64,000 nucleotides of DNA from Rhipicephalus microplus (GCF_043290135.1 NC_134710.1:134306655-134370654); one strand, 5' to 3'. Positions 23,690 through 34,886 are shown, counted from the stretch's first letter. Program-made: numbers and translations. The notes: generated by a model not told the origin, from the sequence alone.

Positions 23690-24530
23690 ATTCTTTTTAG
23701 TTTGCCAAAATCCTTTCGGAGCAGGTTTGGAGCAGTTACTAGCAAATATTGCACTTTGGAGCAGCATTTCTTTTTTGGAGCAGTTTGGAGTAAAGGCCCT
23801 GTACCTTCGGAAAAGTACAGCATTCTTTTGATCTGCGCCACTTCCACCTCTCACTGGCTCGAAAGCAGACTGCAAGCGCACCACTGTTGCAAAGAAAAGA
23901 AAAAAAGCAATGCGCCGGAGAGGAGGCGTCGAGGGGGGAGCAGATGGCAGTACTTGAAAAGTACAGCATTATTTTCAAAGGCGCCGCTTCCTCCTCTCAC
24001 CGTCTCGAAAGCAAACTGCAAGCTCGTGGCGCGTTACAGGCGGTGCTGCTGTTGCAAGGGAAAAAAAGCAAAATGCCAGAGAGGAGGCGGCGAGGGGGGA
24101 GCAGATGGGGGTACTTGAAAAGTAGACCGTTCTTTTCATAGGTGCCGCTCTCTCCTCCCATTGGCTTGAAAGCAAACTGCAAGCTTGTGGTGCGTTACAG
24201 GGAGCGCCATTGTTGTAAGGATAGACAAAAAAAGCATTACAGGGGGTGCCACTGTTACAAGGGAAAGAAAAAAGCAAAGCACCAGAGAGGAAGCTGCGAG
24301 GGGGAACAGACGGCGGTACTTGAAAAGTACAGTGTTCTTTTTATTAGCGCCGCTTCCTCCTCTCACCGGCTCGAAAGCAAACTGCAAGCTCGTGGTGTGT
24401 TACAGGGAGTGCCACTGTCGCAAGCAAAAGAAGAAAAAAAGTGACATGCCGGAGAGGAGGCGGCGAGGGGGAGAGCAGATGGCAGTACTTTTACAAAGTA
24501 TAGGGGCTTTAGTTTGGAGCAATTGGAGCA
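23690..24530. repeat. Degenerate tandem repeat, about four units
   Basis: The motif ctcgaaagcaaactgcaagc recurs at about 23858, 24004, 24165 and 24370 (spacings 146, 161 and 205). Each unit also has a purine-rich stretch with gagaggaggcggcgaggg and a tacttgaaaagta motif. The flanks carry several copies of tttggagcag. ORFs through it encode low-complexity Arg/Gly/Lys and are not genes. Confidence 0.85.
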
Positions 24531-24827
24531 GCACTTCCATCATTCCCACGGCGATCTCTATAACGAGCGAGCGCGCCAGGTTCAGATCAACCAATAGCTG
24601 ATGGGCGGGTTTGCTATGTGCGATTTTTTAGGCATATTCCGTGATTTGTTGAGAGAGGAGAAAGCAATTTTTAGCTGACTAACAATTTATTGCGAATTCC
24701 AGGCCGCTTGCTGCGCTATAATTTTAGGCTCACGTGTTACCGGGAGCCTCTACTAACGATCGGCAGCGTTTTCTGAACATGCTCAAAAAGTGTTGCAGGG
24801 CCCCTTCAAGTATGCTGTGCCTTTCTT

Positions 24828-25215
24828 ATGGCTTTTATTGTGAACAATGATCTCTCCCATATCAGGTGCCGAAACGTCAGCAAACTTTGTGTTCCATGGG
24901 TCAGAGTATCCTTACGCATTTGCACTAAGAAGCAACAGTTATGCAGTCTTTTTTTTTTTTCATACCCTTTTTAGCAGCTCACTATAGTTACAGTTGGAAT
25001 ATGGCTTTTATTGTGAACAAGGATCCCTCCCATATCAGGTGCCGAAACGTCAGCAAACTTTGTGTTCCACAGGTCGGAGTATTCTTACGCGTTTACACTA
25101 AGTAACGCGTAAGAATACTCCGACCTGTGGAACACAGGTCGGAGTATTCCCTGCCGGAGTATGCCCTGTTTTTTTTTTTTGTTTTTTTTCACCTCTTCTA
25201 GCAGCTTCCTGAAGT
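24828..25215. repeat. 173-bp tandem duplication
   Basis: The block beginning atggcttttattgtgaacaa is present at 24828 and again at 25001, including cccatatcaggtgccgaaac and poly-T. The second copy is interrupted by a large hairpin at 25061-25136. Confidence 0.9.
25061..25136. repeat. 33-bp-arm perfect inverted repeat
   Basis: Arms 25061-25093 and 25104-25136 are exact reverse complements around a 10-base loop; core cacaggtcggagtattctta. A third partial copy (acaggtcggagtattcc) follows at 25134. Confidence 0.95.
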
Positions 25216-27030
25216 TACAGTTGGAAGATAAGACTTTTTAAGCTTTGATTAATGGTAATGCTAATTTTTGTGATGGCCGCACAGAAACGCTGTTAGTTTC
25301 CATGAACTGACCAGGTTTTTCAGAAATTCCCCGACTTTTCCAGAAGGGTCCAAATTCCACGACTTTTCCAGGTTTTCCAGGTTGGTAGACACCTTGCATA
25401 GATGCCTATTTTTGGCGTTCAAGCCTGAATGCCTATAGCCTATTGTCAAAATTTATGCCTACATGAACATTAAGCTCGAAATTCGAGATCATTATTCACG
25501 TCACGGGGCAACATTGACTTTTCTAAACTCTACTAGGTTGACCAACTTCCAAAAAACAACCACTAGCAGCAGTGGCATACGTACAACCCTGTGGCCACCA
25601 TACGCCACAGCGCTGACATGGCAAGAACAGTTGGAGGGAAAGGAGGAGAAGAGGTTGAGGACAGGAAAAGGCATTATTTCTGCAGCCCTAAATGGGAGCA
25701 CATTTCAGTGTCTGGATGGGGAATGGGGAGAGAAGTGAAGATGGAAGAAGGAAAGGAGTGAAGCGTCCACGACAAAGAATGCGGCGAGCGGCTTTCACAG
25801 ACTGTTGCCCGGTGTCCCAAAGGAAATGAACAGCCCAGAAGACCCGGGTGCGGCAGCGCAAAGGGGACAGTAGATCCCTCTGAGTAGCTGTGGAAGGATG
25901 GAAAACGAATGCAAACCGTGGAGAGCCGTCAGCGGAAAGGAGTTTGGTTCAAAAGAAAGAAAAATATGATGTGTACAGTCTTTTCATGTCATTTGTAATT
26001 TAGTTCTTGAAAGACACTCCACCAGGTCACATAAAAAATTGTAGACAATGTCAAGTTGTTGCATGCTCAATGAAAACCATTGTGCCACAAAAATTTCTTT
26101 GAATGGTTCTTCCAAGCCACGAAGTGATGATGCAAGGGTGCAAGCTTGATGTCCTTGCCACTCACTCCGTGGAGCCCAATTCCTTCGCTGCCCTCTTCGG
26201 TATCGGTGTCAGAAGATCACATGACGCATACACATCAACATGTCATGGGCACACGTCACGTGCGCATGATGTGCCAGAGTTTGCTCGAGCGAGTAAGCCA
26301 CCACGGTTGTATTATTTGAGTGTTTTCGATAGTGTACTGTGTTGTGACTTTCGTTCGTCGCCGATATGCTGTCCCCGAGAAAGAAGCATAATCGGGGCAC
26401 GTTCTCACGACGAGAAACCCCAGTGCTTTTTTCTCATTCATGTCTCAACCAGCCGGAAGCAACAAAAAGATAAGAATGTGGCAATTCAATGGTCTGCGAC
26501 TGAACGTTCCTACAGGCATTTCCACCATGATGGCTGTTTGTAAAGGTGGCGCAGCCGACCGACCTCGCAAGTTGTGACCAAGCGATCAAGTCGCTAATTC
26601 TTTGCTGCCTTTCCAAGGAAAGACAGCAGGAAGCACTCATCCGCCAACTTGCTCCATGAAAAACTCCACAACCCCTCTCTTCAGTGAAAGTGATCGGTAG
26701 AACATTGCTTCAGCTAGTGCAATGACTATTAGGCGACCGTGTGTTATTGGTTGATGCCACGATGGGTGGTATAATGCACGTGATTGGTGTTTCAATCAAA
26801 AAGTAGCTCTACAGGGCTTAAAACGACACTGCGAAGTGCAGGACGTCGCTCTGAACCTTACTCAGTTCATCCACCACACTTGTGGTTTGCGGAACCCTAA
26901 ACTATTACGCTGTAAATAGCACTAAATAGTGCCAGTAAACCTGTTTGTTTTTCGTTTCCCCAACTTCTCAGCATTGTTGCCCGCACCCGCAGTTGCTCCA
27001 CGCTAATACAGGAGTCCGGGTCCGAGGATT
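25216..27030. other. USP10 intron, no gene recognised
   Basis: Contains an interspersed cttttccaggttttccag motif (25300-25390). A 146-codon ORF (26103-26543) has no recognisable motif. Nothing else called. Confidence 0.35.
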
Positions 27031-27054
27031 CTGCATCCGGAAGATTTCCGCATG

Positions 27055-27150
27055 GGGGGGGGGGTCTCAATCGCAAGCATCGGCGTTGCGGTCTTATAAT
27101 GGCTTGGAGTGGCCGAACACACGAAGTAGGGGTTTCCCACGAAGGTGAGT
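27055..27150 (+). repeat. Dispersed repeat, copy 1
   Basis: A roughly 95-base block (ctcaatcgcaagcatcggcg, then ggagtggccgaacacacga, then gggtttcccac) recurs at 30445-30530 in the same orientation. Both start after a G-rich run. Family unknown. Confidence 0.75.
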
Positions 27151-27253
27151 CTCAAAGGGGAAGCGCAAATACTCTCGAAATTTCGCGTCATCAAAAGAAC
27201 TAGCAAAATATATTACGGCCAAAACAACTCAAGTATGTCTTCGTAGGACACAC

Positions 27254-27825
27254 GTGAATGGATGGGACGATGCAGCAGGCTGCGGCGAAAGCGCGGGTCA
27301 AAGTTTGCTCGCTGCTAGATTCTTTCGACCGGAACGCCAAATTGCTTCTAGCCTTTTTAAGTCTTTACTGTCTCTAATCTACCCCTGCGTTACCCGCGTG
27401 CCCTCAGAGCTCGTAGAGCGCTATCGCGTCGCCACAACAACGGTTTTGTGCACAGCGGTTGCGGCGAATGGTAGTTCTGTTTTCAATCCGCGTGCACTGG
27501 CTACACTTTCAAAACTAAGTTGTTTTATGCTATATATGATCTCATCTGCCGCGATTTTGTCCAGAGTTTGCAAAAAGCAGCATTGCTTTCAGAATTCTGT
27601 CAGTAACGTCGCCGCCATGCATGATCGTATGAAGAACGACCGCGGGTTCGTGCACAGCGGCTGTGGCAACGACAGACGCACTGTAGCAGACAGCCCATGC
27701 ACGCTGCTTGCACGCGTACTTCTGAAGCTTCGAGCACGCCATTCTCTGCTTTCGTTTGACGGTTTTAGTATACTAATGTTCAATATACTAATCGCGGCGT
27801 GTATACACGCCGCGATTGGGAAAAG
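27254..27825 (+). other. Unclassified stretch with a 199-codon open frame
   Basis: The frame opens MNGWDDAAGCGESAGQSLL and runs to 27853. Composition is not clearly coding, no domain is recognisable, and its 3' end runs through a perfect palindrome and into a tandem repeat. I regard it as chance or an unknown repeat. Confidence 0.2.
27790..27817. repeat. 28-bp perfect palindrome
   Basis: aatcgcggcgtgta is followed immediately by its exact reverse complement. Confidence 0.98.
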
Positions 27826-28145
27826 TGTTCTGGGCATTCGAATTTCGAGCTAATGAACACAGTGGGATTTGGCTGGGGAATTTCAAGAATTCGTATCTGC
27901 CATAGTTTCACATCACTGAGATGCTACTGTACATTTAGATAACGCCTCCTAAATTTGTGTTCGTGTTCTGAACATTCGAATTTTGCCCCAATGGACACAG
28001 TGAGATTTCGCTGGGAAATTTCAAGAATTCGTATCTGCTGCGATTTCACATCACTGAGATGCTACTGTACGTTTAGATAACACTTCCTAAATTTGTGTTC
28101 GTGTGCTGAACATTCGAAATTCGCCTCAATGGACACAGTGAGACT
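27826..28145. repeat. 138-bp tandem repeat, about 2.3 units
   Basis: The motif cattcgaa recurs at 27835, 27973 and 28111. Full units share caagaattcgtatctgc and cactgagatgctactgtac. Confidence 0.95.
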
Positions 28146-28700
28146 TTCAATTCAATTTTTATTTACCAGAAAACAATCTGAAGGAACACCTAGGCAAAAA
28201 GCTGTCACAGCAGCTTGATGAAGGCCCAGGGTCCCTTACATGGCAATTCGTAAGTTCCGTAGACTGTCCCGCTGCCCCACAACCACCAGCATAATTTGTT
28301 CAAAGAGTACCGGAGTAGCGGAAGGACAGCGGCGCTCCAAGGTGCTTTTTTTTTTCTTCTTCGAGTCATTATCGCCCCCCTCCTTCTCCAAATTGTGGCA
28401 GCTGCCATAAAACGACCAAATTTAAAGGCTTCAAAAGCAATCGTACATGCTGCGTACCGCATTGTACAAAGCGTCAACAAGAGTCAGCCTCCACACCTCG
28501 CCAAGAGACGTGGTGAGGGAAAAAAAGCAGTGGATCCTGAAGTCGAGATTTAGCAAGACACTCGCGTCGCCGATGAAAGAGTGCAGCGTGCACTTTGTGA
28601 ACACTGACTATTTGTGGAGCAATAGGTAAGAAAATGAGAATATCTGATTTGTATCCATGCTTTCATTGTTTTTATGAGGACAATTGAGGCTTTCATTGAA
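28146..28700 (+). pseudogene. Possible THAP-domain second-exon scrap
   Basis: Near 28500-28628 a plus frame reads KKQWILKSRFSKTLASP and then MKECSVHFVNTDYLW. This resembles the second half of a THAP DNA-binding domain (W near the start, then the C-S-x-HF motif), and ends at a possible donor (AATAG followed by gtaaga). The expected P-type or AVPTF-type signature is not clear. The rest (28150-28450) shows nothing. Confidence 0.3.
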
Positions 28701-29870
28701 AAAGTGAAGTAGAGCTTGCGACAGGGTGTTGCAGTAGCACTGGTAATAGTACAACATTTATTATGGTTTTGCTTGTGCCAAGCCCCAGTTTATGGTCGCC
28801 GTTACATCTCACCTCGTCAAATCCCTGCAACCGCATGCCATCATTTGAACGAGCTGCACAGTTTTGTCAGCGTAGCGGGAACGAGCAACTCAGGTTATGC
28901 TTTAGAAATACGTAACAGTTTGTGAATGACGAACTTGGCATCTTGTGTTGTGAAAAATAATTTAAAGCTATTCCTGGAAGGAGTATTCGATAAAGAAGTT
29001 ACAATTAGTTTTTTTTTTTTTTATGCAGACCCGCAGATATGGAAGCCTGCTAGAAGGAGACAGAAATTGTCAGCTGTACCTTCTCAATGCTTGCCTCTGC
29101 GGCCTCACGAGAAGGAGCACCTGTCACTAACGCAAACCGTAGGGGAACGTAGTGCTCGTGCATCTGTTGCTCTCTGAAGGTTTGTATCATTTGAAAATGT
29201 GTGCATATGATAGAGGCATTACTGTGTAATATTAAGTTCATCTGGTGGCACATGCTCAATAAAGATTTTTGGGCGGGGGGGGGGGGGGGGGGGACATTTG
29301 TGCTGTGATTATTACATGAAACTTATGAAACAGCTAAGAGCTTCAAATGCAAAACCACCATACATTCATGATGCGTGGTGTAGGAGAAACTACATGTTCA
29401 GTGTGCAAAAAAAAAAAATGCCGCACATTTGGCTTGGGTCTAAACGAAGGGATTTAGATTTTGCCTGGGCATGCATATAGACAGTTTTACTGAATGCTGC
29501 AATCAATAAATATTATTTTAACAAAATAGTATTATCTTTATTAATGCGAAAGCCTTTAAGCTTGCCTGTTTAAGAATATAGTCACTGCATGCACATCACA
29601 AAGATGTGCTTGCAGAGTCATGAATTGCCTGCTCTGCGCTACAATGGCCCTGAAAACTAAAGTGCCACCACATAAAGCACTAGCACTGAATTCATTTCTG
29701 AACCCTTCCCATCCAACGACAAGCAGCTCACTAGTGAATACAAATAAGTGCTATAATATAAGGGATATATTTTTATAGCGTCCAAAATATCGGCATTGTG
29801 ATAACTTATCGATATCTTACATCGGTAAGTATCCGCTCAAAACTGAGGACGTGAAAGAAAGTACAGAATG
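28701..29870. other. USP10 intron with homopolymer runs
   Basis: No gene. A run of 19 G lies at 29275-29293, a poly-T at 29009 and a poly-A at 29408. Confidence 0.5.
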
Positions 29871-29879
29871 TTATGATAC

Positions 29880-30085
29880 TATTTGGGGTTTTGCGTGACA
29901 AGCTACGTAATGATAGTGAGGCACGCTTTTAGTGGAGAGAAACGTGCATGGACATAGCGCGGTACTCGGCCTCTAGCATTCCACCTACATCGCAAGGCAA
30001 CCGCCGCAGCCGGGATCGAACACGCGACGCTCGGGTGAAAACAGAACATCGTAACCATCACTTTACCGTGGAACACACATATGGA
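29880..30085 (-). mobile_element. Degenerate tRNA-derived SINE, minus strand
   Basis: In minus sense there is a B-box-like region (complement of ccgggatcgaacacgcgac at about 30010) followed by decayed body sequence. The plus text gtgaggcacgcttttagtgg near 29916 corresponds to the tail part seen in better copies. Confidence 0.5.
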
Positions 30086-30444
30086 GCATTGAAGAACATT
30101 AAGATTACTTGTGTCGCCGAAGGTCAGTGCACGAAAGACACGTCTTGCGGACCGCACGATTAGCGTGAAGACGAAAAGCAAGCTAACATTGCTATGCACA
30201 ACCTTCCCAGTCGAATGTGAATTCCACTTCGTGTGGCTTCTGGTGGACATGAGACTTGGAAGTGTGGCAGTTTGAGCTAGTTGGTATGTCGACATGACGA
30301 TAGTTACAGCGCGAGAACAAAACGACGACAAAAGGACAAGAAGGAGATGAGCACTCGAGCACGAACATTTTTTTTTTTTGCACCGAAAAACCCAAGGTCA
30401 AACAAACAAACAAAAACAACATCGCAATAAACAAAAGGAGTGGG

Positions 30445-30530
30445 GGCCTCAATCGCAAGTGCCAACATCAGCATTGCGGTCTCGGAGTGGCCGAACACAC
30501 GAGGGTAGGGTTTCCCACTAATATGAGTCT
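30445..30530 (+). repeat. Dispersed repeat, copy 2
   Basis: Matches 27055-27150 (ctcaatcgcaag; ggagtggccgaacacacga; gggtttcccac). Confidence 0.75.
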
Positions 30531-30546
30531 CAAAGCATCGGCTTCA

Positions 30547-30583
30547 ACGTCCCAAAACCACCATGAGATTATGAAAGACGCTG
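30547..30583 (-). mobile_element. Short SINE 3'-end fragment
   Basis: aacgtcccaaaaccaccatg and the following agattatgaaagacgc match the 3' end of the SINE family at 34.9, 49.1 and 55.7 kb. Only about 37 bases remain. Confidence 0.6.
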
Positions 30584-30946
30584 ATTGAGACGCTGGATAA
30601 GCTTCAGCGGCAGCTTGCATCGGCGGATGCAAAGTGCAGCGAAGACCACCTTGTGTCGTGCGTGTCTGACATCAACAACGACATCGATGAGAAGTTCCGC
30701 TCTACCGGTGCCGATGCACTTTTCGCCAAGTGCGTCTCGATAGTGATAGAGAAGAACGTTCCGGCTTGCGAGCCACAAAGTGCTGCGAAGATTGTCGCGA
30801 AGGTGGTGGGGGCAACACAGCGGAGGTGGGGGACGAGGCACAGGAAGACAGCAGTGAGAACGAAAGCATGCGCCGAGTTGATAACCTCGCTGAAGCCCTT
30901 GCTGGACTGGAAGCTTTACAAACCTTTTTTGAACGACAAACAATGA
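30584..30946 (+). other. Unidentified open frame downstream of the SINE scrap
   Basis: An open plus frame from about 30584 (ATG at 30653) encodes a helical, charged segment (ETLDKLQRQLASADAKC, then INNDIDEKFRSTGADALF) and ends KPFLNDKQ. It could be a scrap of a transposable-element protein. I recognise no domain. Confidence 0.2.
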
Positions 30947-31049
30947 CAATGCTGACAAGGGTCTACAATGTGTGCACGAGCTTTTCTTGTCCAAGGGTGA
31001 GAGGCAGAAGAAAATTAGTTTTTTTTTTTTTTTTTGAAGAAACAAATGT

Positions 31050-32000
31050 TTGCCCTTACCCCTCTATATAGACTTTTCAGCCTCGATTTTTGCTGGATTC
31101 CGATCATGTCTTCCCAGATTGCATGTTTACCTTCAGCATTTTTTTTTCTTTTCTAAAACATATCGGCGAGGTTCTACAATACTGAGTTCCTTCCTGGCCA
31201 ACTGGGTGGAATTTTTAGCAGCTCGCTAGAAAGAATACTCAGACATTTTCAGAAAACTTTTCCACAATGCCCTCAAATAGTGAAATCTTCCACCATTTCA
31301 GTAATAAATGATGCGTATGTGAGACTACTTGCAAAGAATCATTACTAATAACTGTCCGATTCCCATTATACCGACATAATTCGCGGAAAGAAATACGCCA
31401 TGATGGGAAAATAAATGCACGCAGTATACTTTACTGAGAATCATTATTGCTCGTTGTGCATTTCACATTATAACCAGATATATGCCGTGGAAATAAATAC
31501 ACCATGTCTCGTAAATTACTATGCACAGTATTGTTTTATAAATAAAATACGCATCAACCTAAGCTATTCAGCTGACACTGAAATTGTAGCCTCTATTTTT
31601 TAAACATTATTATTGGAAAGTTGACTTGTATGAGTGAGATTAAGACAAGGATTTTGTGCTTTCTTATTGCTTCAATGAGAGAGTCAAACTAACCATGTGC
31701 ATCTATTGGAGTACATGTATAGAGAACCATCTAACCCCCCCAAAATTACTTTTGGACTAGTTAGTTGTGCACATATAGTATTCTAACTGGCTTTGACATA
31801 TTACCTCTAGCATATTACCCATTGCTTAACTTCATGCACAGCATCAATCTAACGGCGCAGATCTAATACACATATAAGTTATGTTTCTTTCTTCAAAGAC
31901 TTGTAAAAACATTTTTTTTTTTTTTTGCTTCTGACAATATCATTGGGTCTGCTCCAACAATGTTTTTCGCCAGTGTGCCCGTATCAAGAATATACCTCAA
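31050..32000. other. USP10 intron, no gene seen
   Basis: AT-rich with poly-T runs at 31021 and 31912; nothing recognisable. Confidence 0.5.
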
Positions 32001-32158
32001 AATCTATCTCGTAGTTAAAATCTACAAATGTAGCATGTTATTCTCGGTATTTAGGGGTAAATTTGGATATTGCTGGGCTAATCTATCTCGTAGTTAAAAT
32101 CTACAAATGTAGCATGTTATTCTCCATATTCAGGGGTAAATTTAGATATTGCTGGGCT
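32001..32158. repeat. 79-bp tandem duplication
   Basis: Two near-identical units begin aatctatctcgtagttaaaa at 32001 and 32080. A separate 23-base duplication (agtttaaactgcaccgaata) follows at 32169-32215. Confidence 0.95.
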
Positions 32159-32244
32159 TGAATAAAAAAAGTTTAAACTGCACCGAATAAAAAGTTTAAA
32201 CTGCACCGAATGAAGAACATACAATAAACATCTTTGTTATTATT

Positions 32245-32395
32245 ATTAAAATCTGGGGTTTCACGTGCCAGAACCACAATATAATCACGAGCTACGCTGA
32301 AATGAAGGGCTTGGGAAATTTTCAACAAAGTGGTGTTCAACGTGAAGTGACATCACATAGCACACGGGCTTCAACCACCACGGCCGGGATCACCT
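32245..32395 (-). mobile_element. Degenerate SINE, minus strand
   Basis: Plus text ctggggtttcacgtgccaga, then acacgggcttcaaccaccac and ggccgggat, follow the reverse-complement order of the SINE subtype with a cgtgccaaaacc tail. The tRNA-like head is cut off at the ggccgggat border. Confidence 0.6.
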
Positions 32396-32948
32396 TTCCC
32401 TGTGTTCGTCAAATTCCTTGTACTAATGTGTGCCACTCTGTCATCGGCCACTAATCCAGCTAAAGTGATGCAGCCTGTTCATGAGAGCAACACAAAACAC
32501 TGATCAGAAAAACGTGAGTTTATCGGGGCGAACAGCTCACTGCGGCTGAAGAGAGCTTTGAGAGAAACGCCTACATTGCCGATAGCTAGTGCCATAGCCT
32601 TTGCGGCAGGTTGAAAGGGAACTAGCGCTCTCATAGTTAACAGGAGCACTCGGCGGGCTGAAGAGCCACCGTTCTTTTACTAACATCTCCTATACTTTTT
32701 TTAATATTATTGTCTGTTAATTTTTGTGAACTTTGAAAACAGAGTAGTACATACGAACTAGACAGCCAAGGTTAATGACTAATGAAAATCTTTGGCGGAC
32801 TAAAAGCAAACCAGCTGGGGAGTGCAGACACCATCACAGGCAGGACAAGAAGCAAATGCAGCTTCAGCATGCCACCTGTCAAACAGTATGTTGCTGCTAA
32901 TCGGTTTTAAGATTTCTCGCTTCACCAATAAAGCAAAAGGATACTTAC
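32396..32948. other. USP10 intron, no gene seen
   Basis: Nothing recognisable; the donor of the exon at 33055-32949 lies at its right edge. Confidence 0.5.
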
Positions 32949-33055
32949 AGGCACTCCATGAAAGGCGTTGCATTGGAGCCAGGCAAGCCAGGTACCAGGG
33001 GCAAATTGTTCAGCAAATTGAAGAATGCTGGACAAGCCAACAAAGCTTGGAGGTT
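32949..33055 (-). CDS. USP10: USP10 exon: helix after the catalytic cysteine
   Basis: A 107-nt minus-strand exon. The acceptor reads gacatttag and the donor GTAAGT. It encodes NLQALLACPAFFNLLNNLPL, then VPGLPGSNATPFMEC plus two leftover bases (CT). It joins in phase to the exon at 33671-33580, so the catalytic box CYINA is followed directly by NLQALLACP, as in USP10 proteins (CYINATLQALVACPP-type). The intron between these two exons is only 524 bp. The next recognised exon (16361-16242) begins in phase 0, which is incompatible with the two leftover bases, so a further short exon is implied. Confidence 0.92.
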
Positions 33056-33579
33056 CTAAATGTCTATGTCAAGGAAAAACATATATCTCACTAAAATTCA
33101 GTAAGCTTTATTTAGGTGGGCATATTTAAAAAGTAAACATAGCAATAATCATGTTGTATGTTACGGACAATCAGCTGAGATCGACTAGGTTTAGCACTTA
33201 AAATAAAGGCACTTCTTTCACACAGCATGTGTGTATTTACCCCCCCCCACCCCCTTCCCGTTATTTTTTTTTTTTTCATTGCAAGGCTTTCCTTCACACT
33301 TGCACCAGTCCACAAGCAGTACCCAAAATATCCATAGCTGAAAGCCACTGCTCTTTGTTCAGAAAGTTGATGTGGGATCTGCTTTCCTGCAAAAGAACTT
33401 TGCTGGGAAGGAGATACTTCCTTACTGTGCATCACTGAGAAATTAATGTCTTTTCAGAAGACGTCCCCTTCACTAAAAGACTTCAGAGATCCCGCACGTC
33501 AGGAGCGTTATTTCTGTATAACAAAATTTGAGAGGAGCACAATTTCAGGAGGATGAAAGTAGTAAAGGTAAAAGGATAC

Positions 33580-33671
33580 GGCATTGATGTAGCACCAGTT
33601 CTTGCCATTCTCCAAGCCCCGAGGTTGAATCAAAGGAGGTGAGTGATCGACAGTGAACTTGTGCAAAGCCC
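33580..33671 (-). CDS. USP10: USP10 exon: catalytic cysteine box
   Basis: A 92-nt minus-strand exon (2 nt completing a split codon, then 30 codons). The acceptor is aacttcttttacag and the donor GTATCC. It encodes LIQPRGLENGKNWCYINA: the USP Cys box, with the nucleophilic Cys in NWCYINA. The Trp before the Cys, where most USPs have Thr, is typical of USP10, as is PRGL upstream. The exon begins with GG. The exon at 57213-56697 ends with a single leftover A, so the two are phase-compatible, although an extra exon between them is not excluded. It opens the peptidase C19 domain. Confidence 0.95.
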
Positions 33672-33705
33672 CTGTAAAAGAAGTTATGTAAGTGATGGAC
33701 AACAC

Positions 33706-34400
33706 AGTATTCGAAATGTTCTGCTAACTCTCAGTGATGATAAGCTACAGGTAAACTTCACTGATACGTACCTGCCAAAGGTGCGACGCAGCTACATTGA
33801 AATCTCGTTAATTCGTACCTGCCGAGTATGGCAGCGTAATTAGGCACTAAACATACTGCATATCAACCACCAGCTAAGAATTTCCATCTCGTAACGTACG
33901 CAATCGCCGCCAACAAAAGAATAAATGCAGTGCCACAGCAAATATTGCCCTAGGTGCTCCTAACAAAACCATTTCCTTTTGCCAAAGTGCCGAAAAGATT
34001 TAGTCATTCCTGTGCAACCGTCCGCTAGCAAGCGGTGACGACGCCAAATAGAATTTTGAAACTACTGCAGGGTTCAGGATACGCTGTGTGGTATAACGAC
34101 AGAATGAACATAATTAATCGGCTGTCTGCGATACACCTATTTTGCAGTATGCTTTTAACTGTAACCTGACACAGTTCTTTTTAGGAATGTGGTACAGACA
34201 CAGAGAGCCAAATCGTCTACTGTCTAGTTGCTTGCAGCCCATAGGCACCCTGCAATGCAATTTTGAGAACAGGTCGCGCCACCTGACGGCCCAAACAATA
34301 AGCTTGAAGGCGTTCGCGCGCGCAGGTCAGTCTTCACTGCACATGTTTAGCGTAGATCTAGCGTGGGCTTTTTGAGCGCTTGTCCTTCGCATCCGAAAGA
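33706..34400. other. USP10 intron, no gene seen
   Basis: Nothing recognisable. A ttgaaatctcgttaattcgt motif at 33796 resembles a pogo-type terminal repeat but has no partner nearby. Confidence 0.4.
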
Positions 34401-34432
34401 TTTGCGCCTGTACTTGTAATTGAAGCCACCAT

Positions 34433-34627
34433 GGCATCATCAGAACCGCCTGGTTGACCGCATATCAAGAAGAAAAGTGGACGCAGGTACTGCTCGGTCA
34501 AAAACTGCTACAGTCGCGAAGGGACACCGGGCGTGAGGCTGTACAGCTTCCCGTCTAAGCCTTTCCCGTCTAAGCCTTAAAAAAAGTCACGAAGGCAAAA
34601 GTGGATTATCGCCGTGCGACGAGTCAA
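34433..34627 (+). pseudogene. THAP zinc-finger exon, broken
   Basis: A start (MASSEPPG) runs into a stop at 34456. The adjacent frame then gives RRYCSVKNCYSREGTPGVRL, YSFPSKP and RRQKWIIAVRR. This is the first half of a THAP domain: C-x4-C, G-V-x-LYxFP, and the WI-x-AVRR helix. It ends at a possible donor (GTGAGT at 34628). A 15-base duplication (cccgtctaagccttt, 34551-34579) lies inside the FP-K-P region. THAP domains occur in P-element-like transposases and many arthropod DNA-binding proteins. No second half follows. Confidence 0.6.
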
Positions 34628-34886
34628 GTGAGTGAATTCCTCTTCATGAATTCTTATTTCGCAAACTGCTGCTTTCGCTATACACTGCAAAAGCAGTCGA
34701 GGACGTGGTTCAGTCTATTTTGAAGCAAATTAGGAAAAAATATGTTTTATCGTTGTGCGGGTAGTTTACCTGGGGGGTTGCTTAATGCGAGTATTTTTTG
34801 CTTAATGAGAGGTATTTTTGAGCTAAAATTTTGGATATCGTCCTGATGAATTGAAGGACGTGCAACACCATTTCTGCGCTAGCTTG

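Larger units (their letters stand above)
18918..24814. mobile_element. Inverted-repeat element opened by a LINE insertion
   Basis: Sequence at 18918 (cttaaagaggccctgaacca) and, in reverse complement, at 24814 (cttgaaggggccctgcaaca) form imperfect inverted repeats of about 32 bases, each followed inward by ctttttcaag/ctttttgagc. They enclose 5.9 kb that includes the I-clade LINE and tandem repeats. I infer a short non-autonomous DNA element enlarged by later insertions. The alternative is two separate copies in opposite orientation. Confidence 0.4.

Noticed and set aside
23669..24601. ORFs rich in Lys/Arg/Gly
   Set aside because: They are readings of a degenerate tandem repeat; several frames on both strands are equally open.
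26103..26543. 146-codon ORF
   Set aside because: No motif and no codon pattern distinguishing it from surrounding intron.
27254..27853. 199-codon plus-strand ORF as a possible gene
   Set aside because: No domain; it ends inside a palindrome and a tandem repeat, and its composition looks like translated non-coding DNA.
29670..29720. Candidate for the missing USP10 micro-exon (an AATGAATTC reading on the minus strand after an AG)
   Set aside because: Upstream tract is a weak acceptor, no good donor follows at the needed phase, and the residues do not extend the USP10 match.
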